NCBI GenBank assembly: GCA_029222685.1
Contig: JARHVB010000005.1
Span: 269,348-333,347, forward strand
Length of the DNA: 64,000 nucleotides
Direction: 5' to 3'
Origin: Terripilifer ovatus
GTDB lineage: Bacteria; Pseudomonadota; Alphaproteobacteria; Rhizobiales; Beijerinckiaceae
The notes beneath the pieces are model-generated. The model did not search any database. It saw only the letters and a program-made list of their open reading frames with translations, and was not told where the DNA came from. Shown one piece after another: positions 18,463 through 27,083 of this stretch (its first letter is position 1; each line of letters begins with the position of its first letter). The position numbers were made by a program, and so were the translations under genes.

Positions 18463-18548
18463 GGCGCTTCCTCCGTTTTGCTTTGAGTTGTTCTTTTTAT
18501 AATGCGCTTTTTTGCACGGCTAATATATTCGCCTGCAAGAGCCATAAG

Positions 18549-18582
18549 AATTTCCTACCGCCTGAGGGGCCGATAGGAAAAT
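18549..18582. promoter_or_regulatory. Spaced inverted repeat in Rieske/LysR divergent promoter region, candidate LysR site
   Basis: TTTCCTA (18551-18557) and TAGGAAA (18574-18580) form perfect 7-bp arms, extended to about 10 of 12 matches by flanking bases, around a CCTGAGGGGC core. It lies 27 bp before the LysR ATG at 18610 and 88 bp from the oxygenase start. LysR proteins typically bind such interrupted dyads in a divergent promoter. The exact binding site is inferred. Confidence 0.5.
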
Positions 18583-18609
18583 CAGATCGAGGAAACGCCA
18601 GGAATCGTC

Positions 18610-19539
18610 ATGTCGAACGATCCGCAGTTCACCCTGCGCCAGTTCCGCTATTTCATGGCGGTCGCCCGCTGCGGCGGCTTCAATGCGGCGGCGCGCAGCC
18701 TCGGCATCTCGCAGCCCGCGCTCGGCCTGCAGATCCGCAATCTCGAGGACGTGCTCGGCGTCGCCCTGTTTGATCGCTCCGCCCAGGGCGCGATGACGAC
18801 ACCGGCAGGCAAGGCATTGATGGAGGAAGCCGAATTCCTGTTCGCGCGGCTCAAACTGCTGCAGGACAATATCAGCACCTATCGCGATACCTCCGCGCCG
18901 AAACTCATCGTCGGCGCGACGACGACCGTGGCGCACGCCCTTTTGCCCTATCTGATGCAAAGTTGCCCGCAGCCTTTCACCATCTCCCTCTACGAAGGCG
19001 GCGAAAGCGTCGCCCTGATGGAGAGCGTGCGCGCCGGCACGCTCGACGCCGCGCTTTGCTATGAAGCGCCTCATCCCGACGTCAGACAGCTCCGTCTGTT
19101 CGATGAGGACTTCATGCTGGTCGGCCTGGCCTCGCGCATCGGCCACCTTGCCTCGATCCCGCTGGCGTGCATCGGCGATTACAGCCTGATCGTTGGACCC
19201 AATGACGACACCAAACGTCATACTCTTCTGCAACTGGCGCGATCGGTCGGCGCCACCCTGTCGATCGGCGCCGAGATAAATTCCATCACGCTGAAGATAG
19301 AATTGTTGCGCCAGGGACATTTCATCGTCACACCATACGGGCGTTACCTGCAGGAAGTCGAAGCCGGAGAGCTCGCGGCAATCCCTTTCGATCCGCCATA
19401 CACCCGCAGCATGAGCCTGATGGTGCGGAAAACCCTCGGCGAGGCAGCGACGACCTGGCTGACCGCCCTGATTCAGAATGGCGTCAACGAACGCATCTCC
19501 GAAGGCCGCTTCCGCTGGCGGCATCATATGTCCGCATAG
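18610..19539 (+). CDS. LysR-family transcriptional regulator
   Basis: 309 residues. N-terminal winged HTH: TLRQFRYFMAVARCGGFNAA then ARSLGISQPALGLQIRNLE, the standard LysR recognition helix. The rest is the type-2 effector-binding domain (for example LIVGATTTVAHALLPYLM). It is divergent from the Rieske/ABC operon starting at 18462 and likely controls it in response to the substrate or an intermediate. Confidence 0.9.
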   Translation: MSNDPQFTLRQFRYFMAVARCGGFNAAARSLGISQPALGLQIRNLEDVLGVALFDRSAQGAMTTPAGKALMEEAEFLFARLKLLQDNISTYRDTSAPKLIVGATTTVAHALLPYLMQSCPQPFTISLYEGGESVALMESVRAGTLDAALCYEAPHPDVRQLRLFDEDFMLVGLASRIGHLASIPLACIGDYSLIVGPNDDTKRHTLLQLARSVGATLSIGAEINSITLKIELLRQGHFIVTPYGRYLQEVEAGELAAIPFDPPYTRSMSLMVRKTLGEAATTWLTALIQNGVNERISEGRFRWRHHMSA

Positions 19540-19542
19540 ACA

Positions 19543-19565
19543 CGATGACAGCCTCACTGTCATCG
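19543..19565 (+). terminator. Hairpin after LysR gene, possible terminator
   Basis: CGATGACAG and CTGTCATCG form a perfect 9-bp stem around a 5-base loop, 4 bp after the LysR stop. No clear T-run follows, so it may be a weak terminator or an mRNA-stabilising hairpin. Confidence 0.5.
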
Positions 19566-19678
19566 TTACGACGAGCAAAACATCTGTCGGGAATATTGTG
19601 CCTGCGCCGTAACCTGCTAGTCTCCCTCGCAATGATGCGGGCCAAGAAGCCCGCTTGTAACAGGGAGATTTCGCGCTG

Positions 19679-20740
19679 ATGGGCAATAATGTTCTTCTCG
19701 TGGGCAGCGTTCCATTCGATACGGTCGAAGACGTCATGCGCAATTGCAGCGAGGCGCTTGGCCCGCAGCTTCAGGCGATACCGGATGGCGAAGTGGGCGA
19801 ACGTCGCTCATGGGTGCTGCGCCTGTCCTATCAGGTCTTCAATGGCCACGACGATCTCGAAACCGTCAAGCGGCCGCAGCGGGTCAACGGCGTCGAGCAA
19901 TTGATGCCGCGCAGCCGCGACGATGTCTGGCTCTTCCGCGTCAAGCCCGGCGTAGAGACGGTCCGGTTCGGCAATCCCGGCTATCGGCTGGGCTATGCCA
20001 AGGACGCGGTCAACTCCTACTTCGTGTTCAAGACATTGCGCGAGAAAGGCTTGATCCCCAAGGGACAGCGCTTCCAGATCTCCATGCCCATGGTCAACAG
20101 CGTCATACGTCCGTTGACCTTTCCCGAAGCTGCCGATCTTGCGCGCATCCGCCCCGGCTACGAAGAGGCCATCGCCGCCGAACTCGACGCCATCCTCGCC
20201 GCTATTCCCCATCAGGATATCGCCATCCAGTGGGATTGCGCCTGGGAGGTCTCGGCCGTTTACAACAAGCCGGAAGGCTATCCGGGCGAAGGCGACATCG
20301 AAACCCACACGGCGCCGATCGGGCGGCTGTCGAAGCGGCTTCCGGCAGATGTCGCGCTGGGTTTCCACTTCTGCTTCGGCACATTCGGCGGCTGGCCGCG
20401 TTTTGCCCCGGCAGACCTCGGCCGTGCGGTCGACCTCGTCAATGCTGCTGTGAAAGCCACGGGCCGCAACGTCGACTGGGTGCATATACCGGCGCTCGAC
20501 CGCTCGGACGATGCCTTCTACGCCCCGCTGGCGAAACTCGATGTCGGCCAGGCGCGCGTCTATCTCGGCCTCATTCACAGCATGGATAGCTTCCCGCAGC
20601 GGCTGGCGGCGGCGCGCAAATTCCTGCCCGATTTCGGCGTTGCCGCCTATTGCGGCTTCGGCCGCATCCCGCCGGAAGAAATGCCGAAAATCCTGCAGGA
20701 CCACAAAAACGCGTTGCGACTGGCGGGACTGCAGAACTGA
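19679..20740 (+). CDS. MetE-like (cobalamin-independent methionine synthase fold) protein of unknown substrate
   Basis: 353 residues, preceded by AGGGAGA. It resembles the C-terminal barrel of MetE and related UROD-fold methyl- or alkyl-transferases. Candidate zinc ligands are His230 and Cys232 in GFHFCFG, and Cys325 in YCGFGR, matching the HxC...C pattern known for MetE. The N-terminal MetE domain is absent. It lies 22 bp before a Bug-type receptor in the same direction. It may transfer methyl or thiol-linked groups from an imported compound; the substrate is unknown. Confidence 0.6.
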   Translation: MGNNVLLVGSVPFDTVEDVMRNCSEALGPQLQAIPDGEVGERRSWVLRLSYQVFNGHDDLETVKRPQRVNGVEQLMPRSRDDVWLFRVKPGVETVRFGNPGYRLGYAKDAVNSYFVFKTLREKGLIPKGQRFQISMPMVNSVIRPLTFPEAADLARIRPGYEEAIAAELDAILAAIPHQDIAIQWDCAWEVSAVYNKPEGYPGEGDIETHTAPIGRLSKRLPADVALGFHFCFGTFGGWPRFAPADLGRAVDLVNAAVKATGRNVDWVHIPALDRSDDAFYAPLAKLDVGQARVYLGLIHSMDSFPQRLAAARKFLPDFGVAAYCGFGRIPPEEMPKILQDHKNALRLAGLQN

Positions 20741-20762
20741 ATAACAGGCGGGGGAGGAATTT

Positions 20763-21731
20763 ATGAGCGGGTTGAGATCACGTCTTACCGTCGCCGCCGC
20801 TGTGCTCGCCCTGTCCGGCACGGCGGCGCTGGCGCAATATCCAAACCAGATCATCAAGATCGTGTCGCCGGCGCCACCCGGCGGCAGCACCGACATCGTC
20901 GCCCGCCTGGTGCAGCCGGGCCTGCAGGAAAATCTCAAGCAGACCGTGATCGTCGAGGCACGCGGCGGCGCCGGTGGTTATCTCGGCTCGGAATATGTCG
21001 CGCGCGCCAACCCCGATGGATACACTTTGCTGCTCGGCGGCGCGTTCTCCACCATCACCGCGACCCTGCAGAAGAAGCCGAGCTACAATCCGCGCACCGA
21101 TCTCGTCCCCGTCGCCATCTTCGCCAGCGTCCCCAACATGCTGGTGGCAGGACCGCGCCTGAAGGCCAAAACCGTGCAGGAGCTTGTCGCGGAAGCCAAG
21201 GCCAATCCCGGCAAGTTCAATATCGGCTCGAACGGCATCGGCACGACGCTGCATCTCTCCGGCGAACTGTTCAAGCTGCGCACCGGAACCAATATCGAGC
21301 ACATCGCCTATCGCGGCTGGGCCGATTGCGTCGCCGGCACGGTCAACGGCGAGGTCGACATGATGTTCGACAATCTCTCGACGGCGCTGCCGAGCATTCA
21401 GGCGGGGAAACTGCGGCCCCTGGCTGTCGCCGCGCCGTCAAGACACCCGTCCCTGCCCGATGTGCCGACGCTGAGCGAACTCGGCATCAAGGACGCCGAG
21501 GTGATCTCCTGGTTCGGCATCATGGCGCCCGCCAAAACGCCGCAACCCATTCTCGACAGCCTGGGCAAGGCCTTCAAGACCATCTCCGAGAACCCCGACT
21601 TCCAGCGCCTCGTCCACCAGCAGGGCATGGACGCAACCTATTACGACCAGGCCGGCGCCGAGAAATTCTGGATCAGCGAGATCGACAAGTGGAACAGCGT
21701 CATCAAGGCATCCGGCATTTCGGCGCAGTAG
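20763..21731 (+). CDS. Bug/TctC-type periplasmic receptor
   Basis: 322 residues after GGGGGAGGA. Signal peptide ends at AALA-Q near residue 22. The Bug signature PPGGSTDIVARLVQPGL is near 36-52 and GGAGGYLGSEYVARANPDGY near 66-85, with AYRGWADCVAGTVNGEVDMM later. The family binds carboxylates for tripartite tricarboxylate transporters or for sensing. It appears co-transcribed with the MetE-like gene. No TctA/TctB membrane subunit is in the window. Confidence 0.9.
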   Translation: MSGLRSRLTVAAAVLALSGTAALAQYPNQIIKIVSPAPPGGSTDIVARLVQPGLQENLKQTVIVEARGGAGGYLGSEYVARANPDGYTLLLGGAFSTITATLQKKPSYNPRTDLVPVAIFASVPNMLVAGPRLKAKTVQELVAEAKANPGKFNIGSNGIGTTLHLSGELFKLRTGTNIEHIAYRGWADCVAGTVNGEVDMMFDNLSTALPSIQAGKLRPLAVAAPSRHPSLPDVPTLSELGIKDAEVISWFGIMAPAKTPQPILDSLGKAFKTISENPDFQRLVHQQGMDATYYDQAGAEKFWISEIDKWNSVIKASGISAQ

Positions 21732-21836
21732 CCATGGCTGAGTCAGAACAGTCTTGAGCTGAGCCGGTTCTCTTGCTCTTTGCTGCCGAACGGGAGATTA
21801 TCCGCCGGTAAGCTATTGGCTTAAAGGGGGAAATTC

Positions 21837-22001
21837 ATGCGTTTGATAATTTTAACTGTTGTCACTGCATTTGCATTCACCATCCCTGCGGGCGCGTCGC
21901 AGACGGTCAACGGCTCGGCATCCGCCACCGTCGCTAAAGGCGAACAGCATGCGGGCTACAAGGTCTGCCGCAAGGTTGGATCGGCTTACGTCTGCAATTG
22001 A
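21837..22001 (+). CDS. Small secreted protein, 54 residues, unknown
   Basis: ATG at 21837 follows AAAGGGGG. Residues 1-21 form a convincing signal peptide (MRLIILTVVTAFAFTIPAGA, then S). The mature part of about 33 residues has two cysteines (CRKVGSAYVC) that could form one disulfide. It is AT-richer at its start than the neighbours and is followed by a hairpin at 22015-22042. I do not recognise the family. Confidence 0.6.
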   Translation: MRLIILTVVTAFAFTIPAGASQTVNGSASATVAKGEQHAGYKVCRKVGSAYVCN

Positions 22002-22014
22002 AGTTGACTCTCAC

Positions 22015-22042
22015 TGTCCGGAGGCCATTCGGTCTCCGGACA
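22015..22042 (+). terminator. Perfect 9-bp stem hairpin after the small secreted gene
   Basis: TGTCCGGAG and CTCCGGACA flank a 10-base loop, 13 bp after the stop at 22001. It is followed by AAACC rather than a T-run, so intrinsic termination is plausible but not certain. Confidence 0.5.
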
Positions 22043-22277
22043 AACCGGCTTGCGCTCACCGCCAAGGTTTATTATTGCTGGCTGGTCGAAAAAGGCAGAC
22101 TTGGTCTGGGTAGGCCCAAGTCCTTCTGAACCCGGAATCCCTCCGAATCAGAAGTTCTGTTCCCAGCTTTTGCCGGAGAACCCTCGACGAATACAGGGCG
22201 CGCATAGCGTCCGTGTTCGTCTGTGGGTTTCTCGAAGGCGAGACACTCCTGACGGGCATCCATTCAGGAGTTTGATC

Positions 22278-23513
22278 ATGTCGCTTTCATCTGCCCGAAA
22301 TGTCTTTTCGGTTCTGCGAAGTCCGACGGCTGTCGTTGCCGTATCGGTATTCCTCACCTTCGCCGGTTTTACGCTCATCATCCCGGTGCTGCCGTTCGTC
22401 ATCGGGCAATTCGTCCCGTTCCATGAGGTCGCCCGCTACGTCTCCCTCATCATTGCAGCCTATGCCCTGTGTGCGTTTCTCGCCGCCCCGGTCCTCGGCG
22501 CATGGAGCGACCGCGTCGGACGCCGGCCCGTGCTGCTGTTCTCCATCGCCGGATCGGCCATCGGCTTTGTCATATTCGGCCTCGGCGGCGCGCTATGGAT
22601 ACTCTTCGCGGGGCGCATCCTCGACGGACTGACCGCCGGCAATATCTCCGCCATGTATGCCTACATCGCCGATACGCATGCGCCACAGGATCGTGGCGCC
22701 GCCTTCGGCTTCCTCGGCGCCGCCGGCGGATTTGGCTTCATGATCGGCCCCGCGCTGGGCGGATTTCTGGGCGACATCTCCTATGCGCTTCCGGCTTTTG
22801 CGGCCGCGGGCGTCGCCGTTCTGAATGCTCTGTGGGTCTATCTCTGCGTGCCGGAAAGCCTGCATGCCGCTCACCGGTCCGATCGCCTGCAATGGAGCCA
22901 GTTCAATCCATTCAAGCAACTCATCGCGGCCCTGAACAACAAGGTGATCCTTCCCTTTTTCGCAACGGCCTTCCTTTTCTTCACCGCCGCCACTCTCATG
23001 CAATCCAATATCGGCGTATTGATGAAGGAGAGCCTTGCTTTCACGCCGGCTTTCGTCGGTGTCGCCATGCTCGGCGTCGGCGTCATGGACATCGTCAGCC
23101 AAGGCCTCGCGACGCCGAAGCTTCTGCCGCGTTTTGGCGAACATCGCGTCGCCATCGGCGGGCTGGCGATCAACGCCATCGGCTTCGCGCTGCTCGTCGT
23201 ACTGGCGGCACGTCCATCGATCGGGCTTCTGGCGCTCGCGATTGTCGTGCTCACCTTCGGCGACGGCTTGGTGCAGCCCTCGCTCAATGCCATTATCTCG
23301 GGCGCCACGCCGGCGGATCAACAGGGACGGGTGCAGGGCGCTAATCAGGCGCAGCAGGCCATCGCCCGCGTCGTCGGCCCGCTCGGCAGCGCCGCCCTCT
23401 ACGAGATATTTCCCGGTGCGCCTTATCTGGCCGGCGCCATGCTCCTGGTTGCGGCAATCGTTGTTCTGGCGCCGACGAGGGGAGTTTCATCAGCGCAGAC
23501 GGAGACCAGATAG
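22278..23513 (+). CDS. MFS transporter, Tet/multidrug-efflux type
   Basis: 411 residues from the ATG at 22278 (CAGGAG upstream), with about 12 hydrophobic segments. Motif A between TM2 and TM3 is GAWSDRVGRRP, and the motif-C-like GAAGGFGFMIGPALGG lies in TM5, as in proton-driven drug exporters of the TetA type. The C-terminal half contains PSLNAIISGATPADQQGRVQ, common in that group. The export substrate is unknown. It is convergent with the molybdenum hydroxylase gene 14 bp away. Confidence 0.85.
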   Translation: MSLSSARNVFSVLRSPTAVVAVSVFLTFAGFTLIIPVLPFVIGQFVPFHEVARYVSLIIAAYALCAFLAAPVLGAWSDRVGRRPVLLFSIAGSAIGFVIFGLGGALWILFAGRILDGLTAGNISAMYAYIADTHAPQDRGAAFGFLGAAGGFGFMIGPALGGFLGDISYALPAFAAAGVAVLNALWVYLCVPESLHAAHRSDRLQWSQFNPFKQLIAALNNKVILPFFATAFLFFTAATLMQSNIGVLMKESLAFTPAFVGVAMLGVGVMDIVSQGLATPKLLPRFGEHRVAIGGLAINAIGFALLVVLAARPSIGLLALAIVVLTFGDGLVQPSLNAIISGATPADQQGRVQGANQAQQAIARVVGPLGSAALYEIFPGAPYLAGAMLLVAAIVVLAPTRGVSSAQTETR

Positions 23514-23527
23514 TCCACGCATATCGC

Positions 23528-25873
23528 CTATGACGCGTGGATCGCCCTCCAGATTCGCTCCGAAGTGACCGGCATTTCCAGATGCCTGACGTTGTAGTCA
23601 CGCAATGCGTCGACCGCGGCGTTGACCAGCACACCAAGCGCCGGCGTCGTGCCGCCCTCTCCTCCCGCGCGTATGCCAAGCGGATTGCTCACGGCCGGCG
23701 TCTCGCTGATGATCGTGTCATATGCCGGCAGCCGATCCGCACGCGGCATGGCATAGTCCATGAACGAACCGGAGAGGAGCTGGCCCGACGAAGCATCATA
23801 GCTGCAGATTTCGCTCAGGGCCTGGCCGAGCCCCTGCGTGATCGCCCCATGCGCCTGGCCGTGCAGGATCAGCGGATTCACGGCCCGCCCGACATCGTCA
23901 ACGGCAACGTAATTGACCACGTCCAGCACGCCCGTCTCCGGGTCGATCTCGACCTCGCAGACATGGCTGCCGAAGGGAAAACCTGCCGCCTTCGACACCT
24001 CGTCGCAGGTCGCCGTCAACGGCCCCTGAAGCTCGTCGGGCAAGGTTTTGTCGCGCGCGGCCGCCGCGGCAAGCTCGTACAGGCTGATCGACGTGTTTGC
24101 CGTGGACGGCGAGAACCTGCCGTCCTCGAAATGGAGCGACGACGCTTCCACGCCGAGGACATGCGCCGCGATCAATCTCGCCCGTTCGAGCACGCCAACG
24201 GCGGCCTTGCCGATGACGACGCCGGCGAGGCGCATTGAGCGGCCCGCATGCGAGCCGCCGCCCGCCATCACCCGCATCGTATCGCCCTGCACGAGCCGCA
24301 CTTCCCTGAAGCGCACGCCAAACGCGGTGGTGATGAGCTGCGCAAAACTCGTCTCGTGGCCCTGGCCGCTTGAAAGCGTACCGATCACAACCTCAACGAC
24401 CTCATCGGGAAGCACTGTGACTTCGGCGCGCTCGCGCGGAATGCCGCTGGCAATCTCGATGTAGTTGGCGACGCCGATCCCGCGCAACCGGCCCCGGTGC
24501 GCCGCCTCGGCGCGGCGCTTTTCGAACGTGTTCCACTTCCCCCGCTCGAGCGCAATCTTCATCACCTCATCGTAGCAGCCGCTGTCGTAGATCAGTCCGA
24601 CCGCGTTCCTGTAGGGCAAAGCGGCAGCGGGGATGAGATTGCGGTGCCGCAGCGCGACGCGGTCGAAGCCATGCTCCTGCGCAGCAAGGTCGATCAGCCG
24701 CTCGATGACGAACATCGCCTCGGGACGGCCGGAACTGCGATAGGAATTGGTCGGCGGGGTATTGGTGAAGACAGCCTGCGCATGCACATGCGCAAGCGGA
24801 ATCCGGTAGACGCTCGTTGCCAGTTCCACGCCCTTGGTGAGCGGGCCATAGCTGACCGAATGCGCGCCGATGTTGCTGATATTGGTGCTGCGCATCGCCA
24901 GGAAATCGCCATCGGCGCTCAGTGCCAGTTCGGCCTCGACTTCAAGATCGCGCCCGCCATAATCGGACAGGAACGCCTCGCTGCGCTCGCACGTCCATTT
25001 GACCGGCCGCCCGACTCTCCGCGCGGCCCAGGCGATCAGGGCGAATTCCACATAGAAGGCGTTTCGCGTGCCGAAATTGCCACCGATATCCCTGGCGATC
25101 ACCCTGACGTTCGCATCGGGCACGCCGAGCACCGTGGCCAGTTCGTGGCGCTGGCGCACCACATTGCCACCGCCGGCCCGCAAAGTGTAAACGCCGCTCT
25201 GCGGATCGAAAACAGCCAGCGCGGAGCGCGGCTCCATGGGCACGCCGGTGACGCGCTGGATCCACGTCTTGAGATGAACCACATGGGCTGCCGCACGAAA
25301 GGCGGCCTCGACGCCTTCTCTGTCGCCCACTTCTGCATCGAGCGCGATGTTCGTGCCGGCAGTGGGATGGATGACCGACACATTCTCGCAGCCCTGGAGG
25401 GCGCGAAGCGAGAAAGGAAGGGTTGTGTAACGCACGGCAACCGCTTCCGCCCCGTCCCTGGCGGCAGAGACACTGTCGGCAATCACGATCGCCACAGCCT
25501 CGCCCACATGGCGCACACGATCCGCCGGAAGCACGTGCTGACGTGAGATGAAGGGCGCGCCCTCCTTCGGCTTCAACGCGATGTCAAGAGAGCCGCTGGA
25601 GACGGGACTATGGGGAACCGGCTTCAACCCGTCGATCTCCGCATCCTTTCCCGTGAGGACACAGACCACGCCCGGAATGGCCATCGCACTCTGCACATCG
25701 ATGGCTTCAATCATCGCGTGTGGGTGAGGAGAGCGCACCATCGCGGCATAGAATGCACCGGTCTCTAAGCAATCATCCGAGAACTGACCGGCGCCCGTCA
25801 GAAGCCTGTAGTCTTCCTTGCGTTCGACCGGATCGCCGATCTTGGGGGACTCCACGCCCGACCATTGCGCCAT
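23528..25873 (-). CDS. Xanthine dehydrogenase-family molybdopterin-binding (large) subunit
   Basis: 781 residues. Family hallmarks include an N-terminal hammerhead domain (RKEDYRLLTGAGQFSDDCLE), RDIGGNFGTRNAFYVE, SYRSSGRPEAMFVIERLIDL, SSGQGHETSF and the late DVGRAVNPLILHGQAHGAITQ. The protein would hold the Mo cofactor and hydroxylate an aldehyde, N-heterocycle or related substrate. Partner FAD and [2Fe-2S] subunits, normally adjacent, are absent from the window. Length is as expected for CoxL/XdhB-type subunits. Its start at 25873 faces the receptor operon at 26061. Confidence 0.88.
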   Translation of the reverse strand: MAQWSGVESPKIGDPVERKEDYRLLTGAGQFSDDCLETGAFYAAMVRSPHPHAMIEAIDVQSAMAIPGVVCVLTGKDAEIDGLKPVPHSPVSSGSLDIALKPKEGAPFISRQHVLPADRVRHVGEAVAIVIADSVSAARDGAEAVAVRYTTLPFSLRALQGCENVSVIHPTAGTNIALDAEVGDREGVEAAFRAAAHVVHLKTWIQRVTGVPMEPRSALAVFDPQSGVYTLRAGGGNVVRQRHELATVLGVPDANVRVIARDIGGNFGTRNAFYVEFALIAWAARRVGRPVKWTCERSEAFLSDYGGRDLEVEAELALSADGDFLAMRSTNISNIGAHSVSYGPLTKGVELATSVYRIPLAHVHAQAVFTNTPPTNSYRSSGRPEAMFVIERLIDLAAQEHGFDRVALRHRNLIPAAALPYRNAVGLIYDSGCYDEVMKIALERGKWNTFEKRRAEAAHRGRLRGIGVANYIEIASGIPRERAEVTVLPDEVVEVVIGTLSSGQGHETSFAQLITTAFGVRFREVRLVQGDTMRVMAGGGSHAGRSMRLAGVVIGKAAVGVLERARLIAAHVLGVEASSLHFEDGRFSPSTANTSISLYELAAAAARDKTLPDELQGPLTATCDEVSKAAGFPFGSHVCEVEIDPETGVLDVVNYVAVDDVGRAVNPLILHGQAHGAITQGLGQALSEICSYDASSGQLLSGSFMDYAMPRADRLPAYDTIISETPAVSNPLGIRAGGEGGTTPALGVLVNAAVDALRDYNVRHLEMPVTSERIWRAIHAS

Positions 25874-25893
25874 CGTCGTTGCTCTCCCCAGAA

Positions 25894-26038
25894 CCTTGTA
25901 TTTCGCGCTGCGAACAAGGCGTTTTGTAACGCTTAGTCATCCGCGGCAAGACCTGTCAAGGAAGACAGCGAGGAACAGCGAAGCAGCTTGACGAGAGCCT
26001 GCTTCGTGTTAGGTAATTCGCAACGATAAAATTCGCAA
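25894..26038. promoter_or_regulatory. Divergent control region with dyad and direct repeat
   Basis: 25894-25919 holds an interrupted dyad: CCTTG ... CAAGG outside and TTCGC-N3-GCGAA inside. 26015-26023 and 26030-26038 are two copies of AATTCGCAA, exactly 15 bp apart, ending 22 bp before the GTG start at 26061. Both look like protein-binding sites; no regulator is next to them. Confidence 0.4.
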
Positions 26039-26060
26039 AGCGGATTTCGGGAGGAGTGTT

Positions 26061-27074
26061 GTGTCGGTTGCGTCCAGAAATCTGGCCGGCCTGCTTGCCG
26101 TCTGTGCGCTTGCCTCGACGCATGGCGCGACGGCGCAGGAATTCTTTCAAGGCAAGACCATCACCATCATTATCGGGTCTGGCCCCGCAGGCTCCTATGA
26201 TAATTTCGGCCGCCTCGCCGCCCGGCATCTCGGCCGCTTCGTTCCGGGCAAGCCCAATGTCGTGGCGCAGAATATGCCGGGCGCGGGAAGTATTCAGACT
26301 GCGAACTACATTTATAATATCGGTCCGAAGGATGGCACTGCCCTTGGCCTAATGAGCCCCTCCACCACGGTCATGCAGACATTTCCCGGCGCCAGGTACG
26401 AGGCGGCGCGCTTTCGCTGGATCGGCCGGATCAATTCGAATACCAACGTCACATTTGTCCGCAGCGACGCGGCTGTCCGCTCGATCGAGGATGCGAGACA
26501 GCACGAGATCAAACTAGGCGCGACGGCCCCCTCGTCGCCGCTCGCGTTTCAGACGCGGCTGATGAACCAGGTCGCGGGCACCAAATTCCACATGGTGCTC
26601 GGTTACATTGACGCGGCCGCGAGCATGCTGGCTGTGGAGCGCGGCGAGGTGGATGGCGGAAGCACCGCCTGGAATACGCTGAAAACCGCTCGGCCGCAGT
26701 GGCTTGAGTCCGGTTTCGTCAAAGTCATCCTGCAATATGGCCTCACGCCCAACCCGGAGCTTCCCGACGTTCCGCTGGCCGGAAACATCGTTCAGAGCGA
26801 AGACGCCAAACACCTGATGTCGGTCTTCATGAACGCTGCCGATGTCGGATACTCCCTGATGGCGGCGCCTGAAACGCCGGAGGACCGGGTTAAAACATTG
26901 CGCGACGCGTTCCAGGCCATGGCGGACGATCCGAAATTCCGCGAAGACGCAAGCCGCATAGAGAAGAGCATCTTCCCGCTTGGCGGCGCCGAACTGGAAC
27001 AAATGATCAAGGAGACGTCCGTCATCTCGCCCGAAATACGGGAAGCCGCAGCAAAGGCACTGACGTCGGACTAG
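26061..27074 (+). CDS. Bug-like periplasmic receptor (divergent subgroup)
   Basis: 337 residues starting with GTG at 26061 behind GAGGAG. Signal peptide ends near ATA-Q, residue 26. FFQGKTITIIIGSGPAGSYD replaces the usual Bug start, and NMPGAGSIQTANYIYNIGPK corresponds to the family's second motif. It is most like the receptor at 27834 and differs from the classical Bug proteins elsewhere in the window. It opens a four-gene unit with an enoyl-CoA hydratase-like protein, a second receptor and UbiD. Confidence 0.82.
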   Translation: MSVASRNLAGLLAVCALASTHGATAQEFFQGKTITIIIGSGPAGSYDNFGRLAARHLGRFVPGKPNVVAQNMPGAGSIQTANYIYNIGPKDGTALGLMSPSTTVMQTFPGARYEAARFRWIGRINSNTNVTFVRSDAAVRSIEDARQHEIKLGATAPSSPLAFQTRLMNQVAGTKFHMVLGYIDAAASMLAVERGEVDGGSTAWNTLKTARPQWLESGFVKVILQYGLTPNPELPDVPLAGNIVQSEDAKHLMSVFMNAADVGYSLMAAPETPEDRVKTLRDAFQAMADDPKFREDASRIEKSIFPLGGAELEQMIKETSVISPEIREAAAKALTSD

Positions 27075-27083
27075 GGAGCGAAT

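Noticed and set aside
26015..26038. Direct repeats as a mini CRISPR
   Set aside because: Only two 9-bp units, no spacers of regular size and no cas genes.
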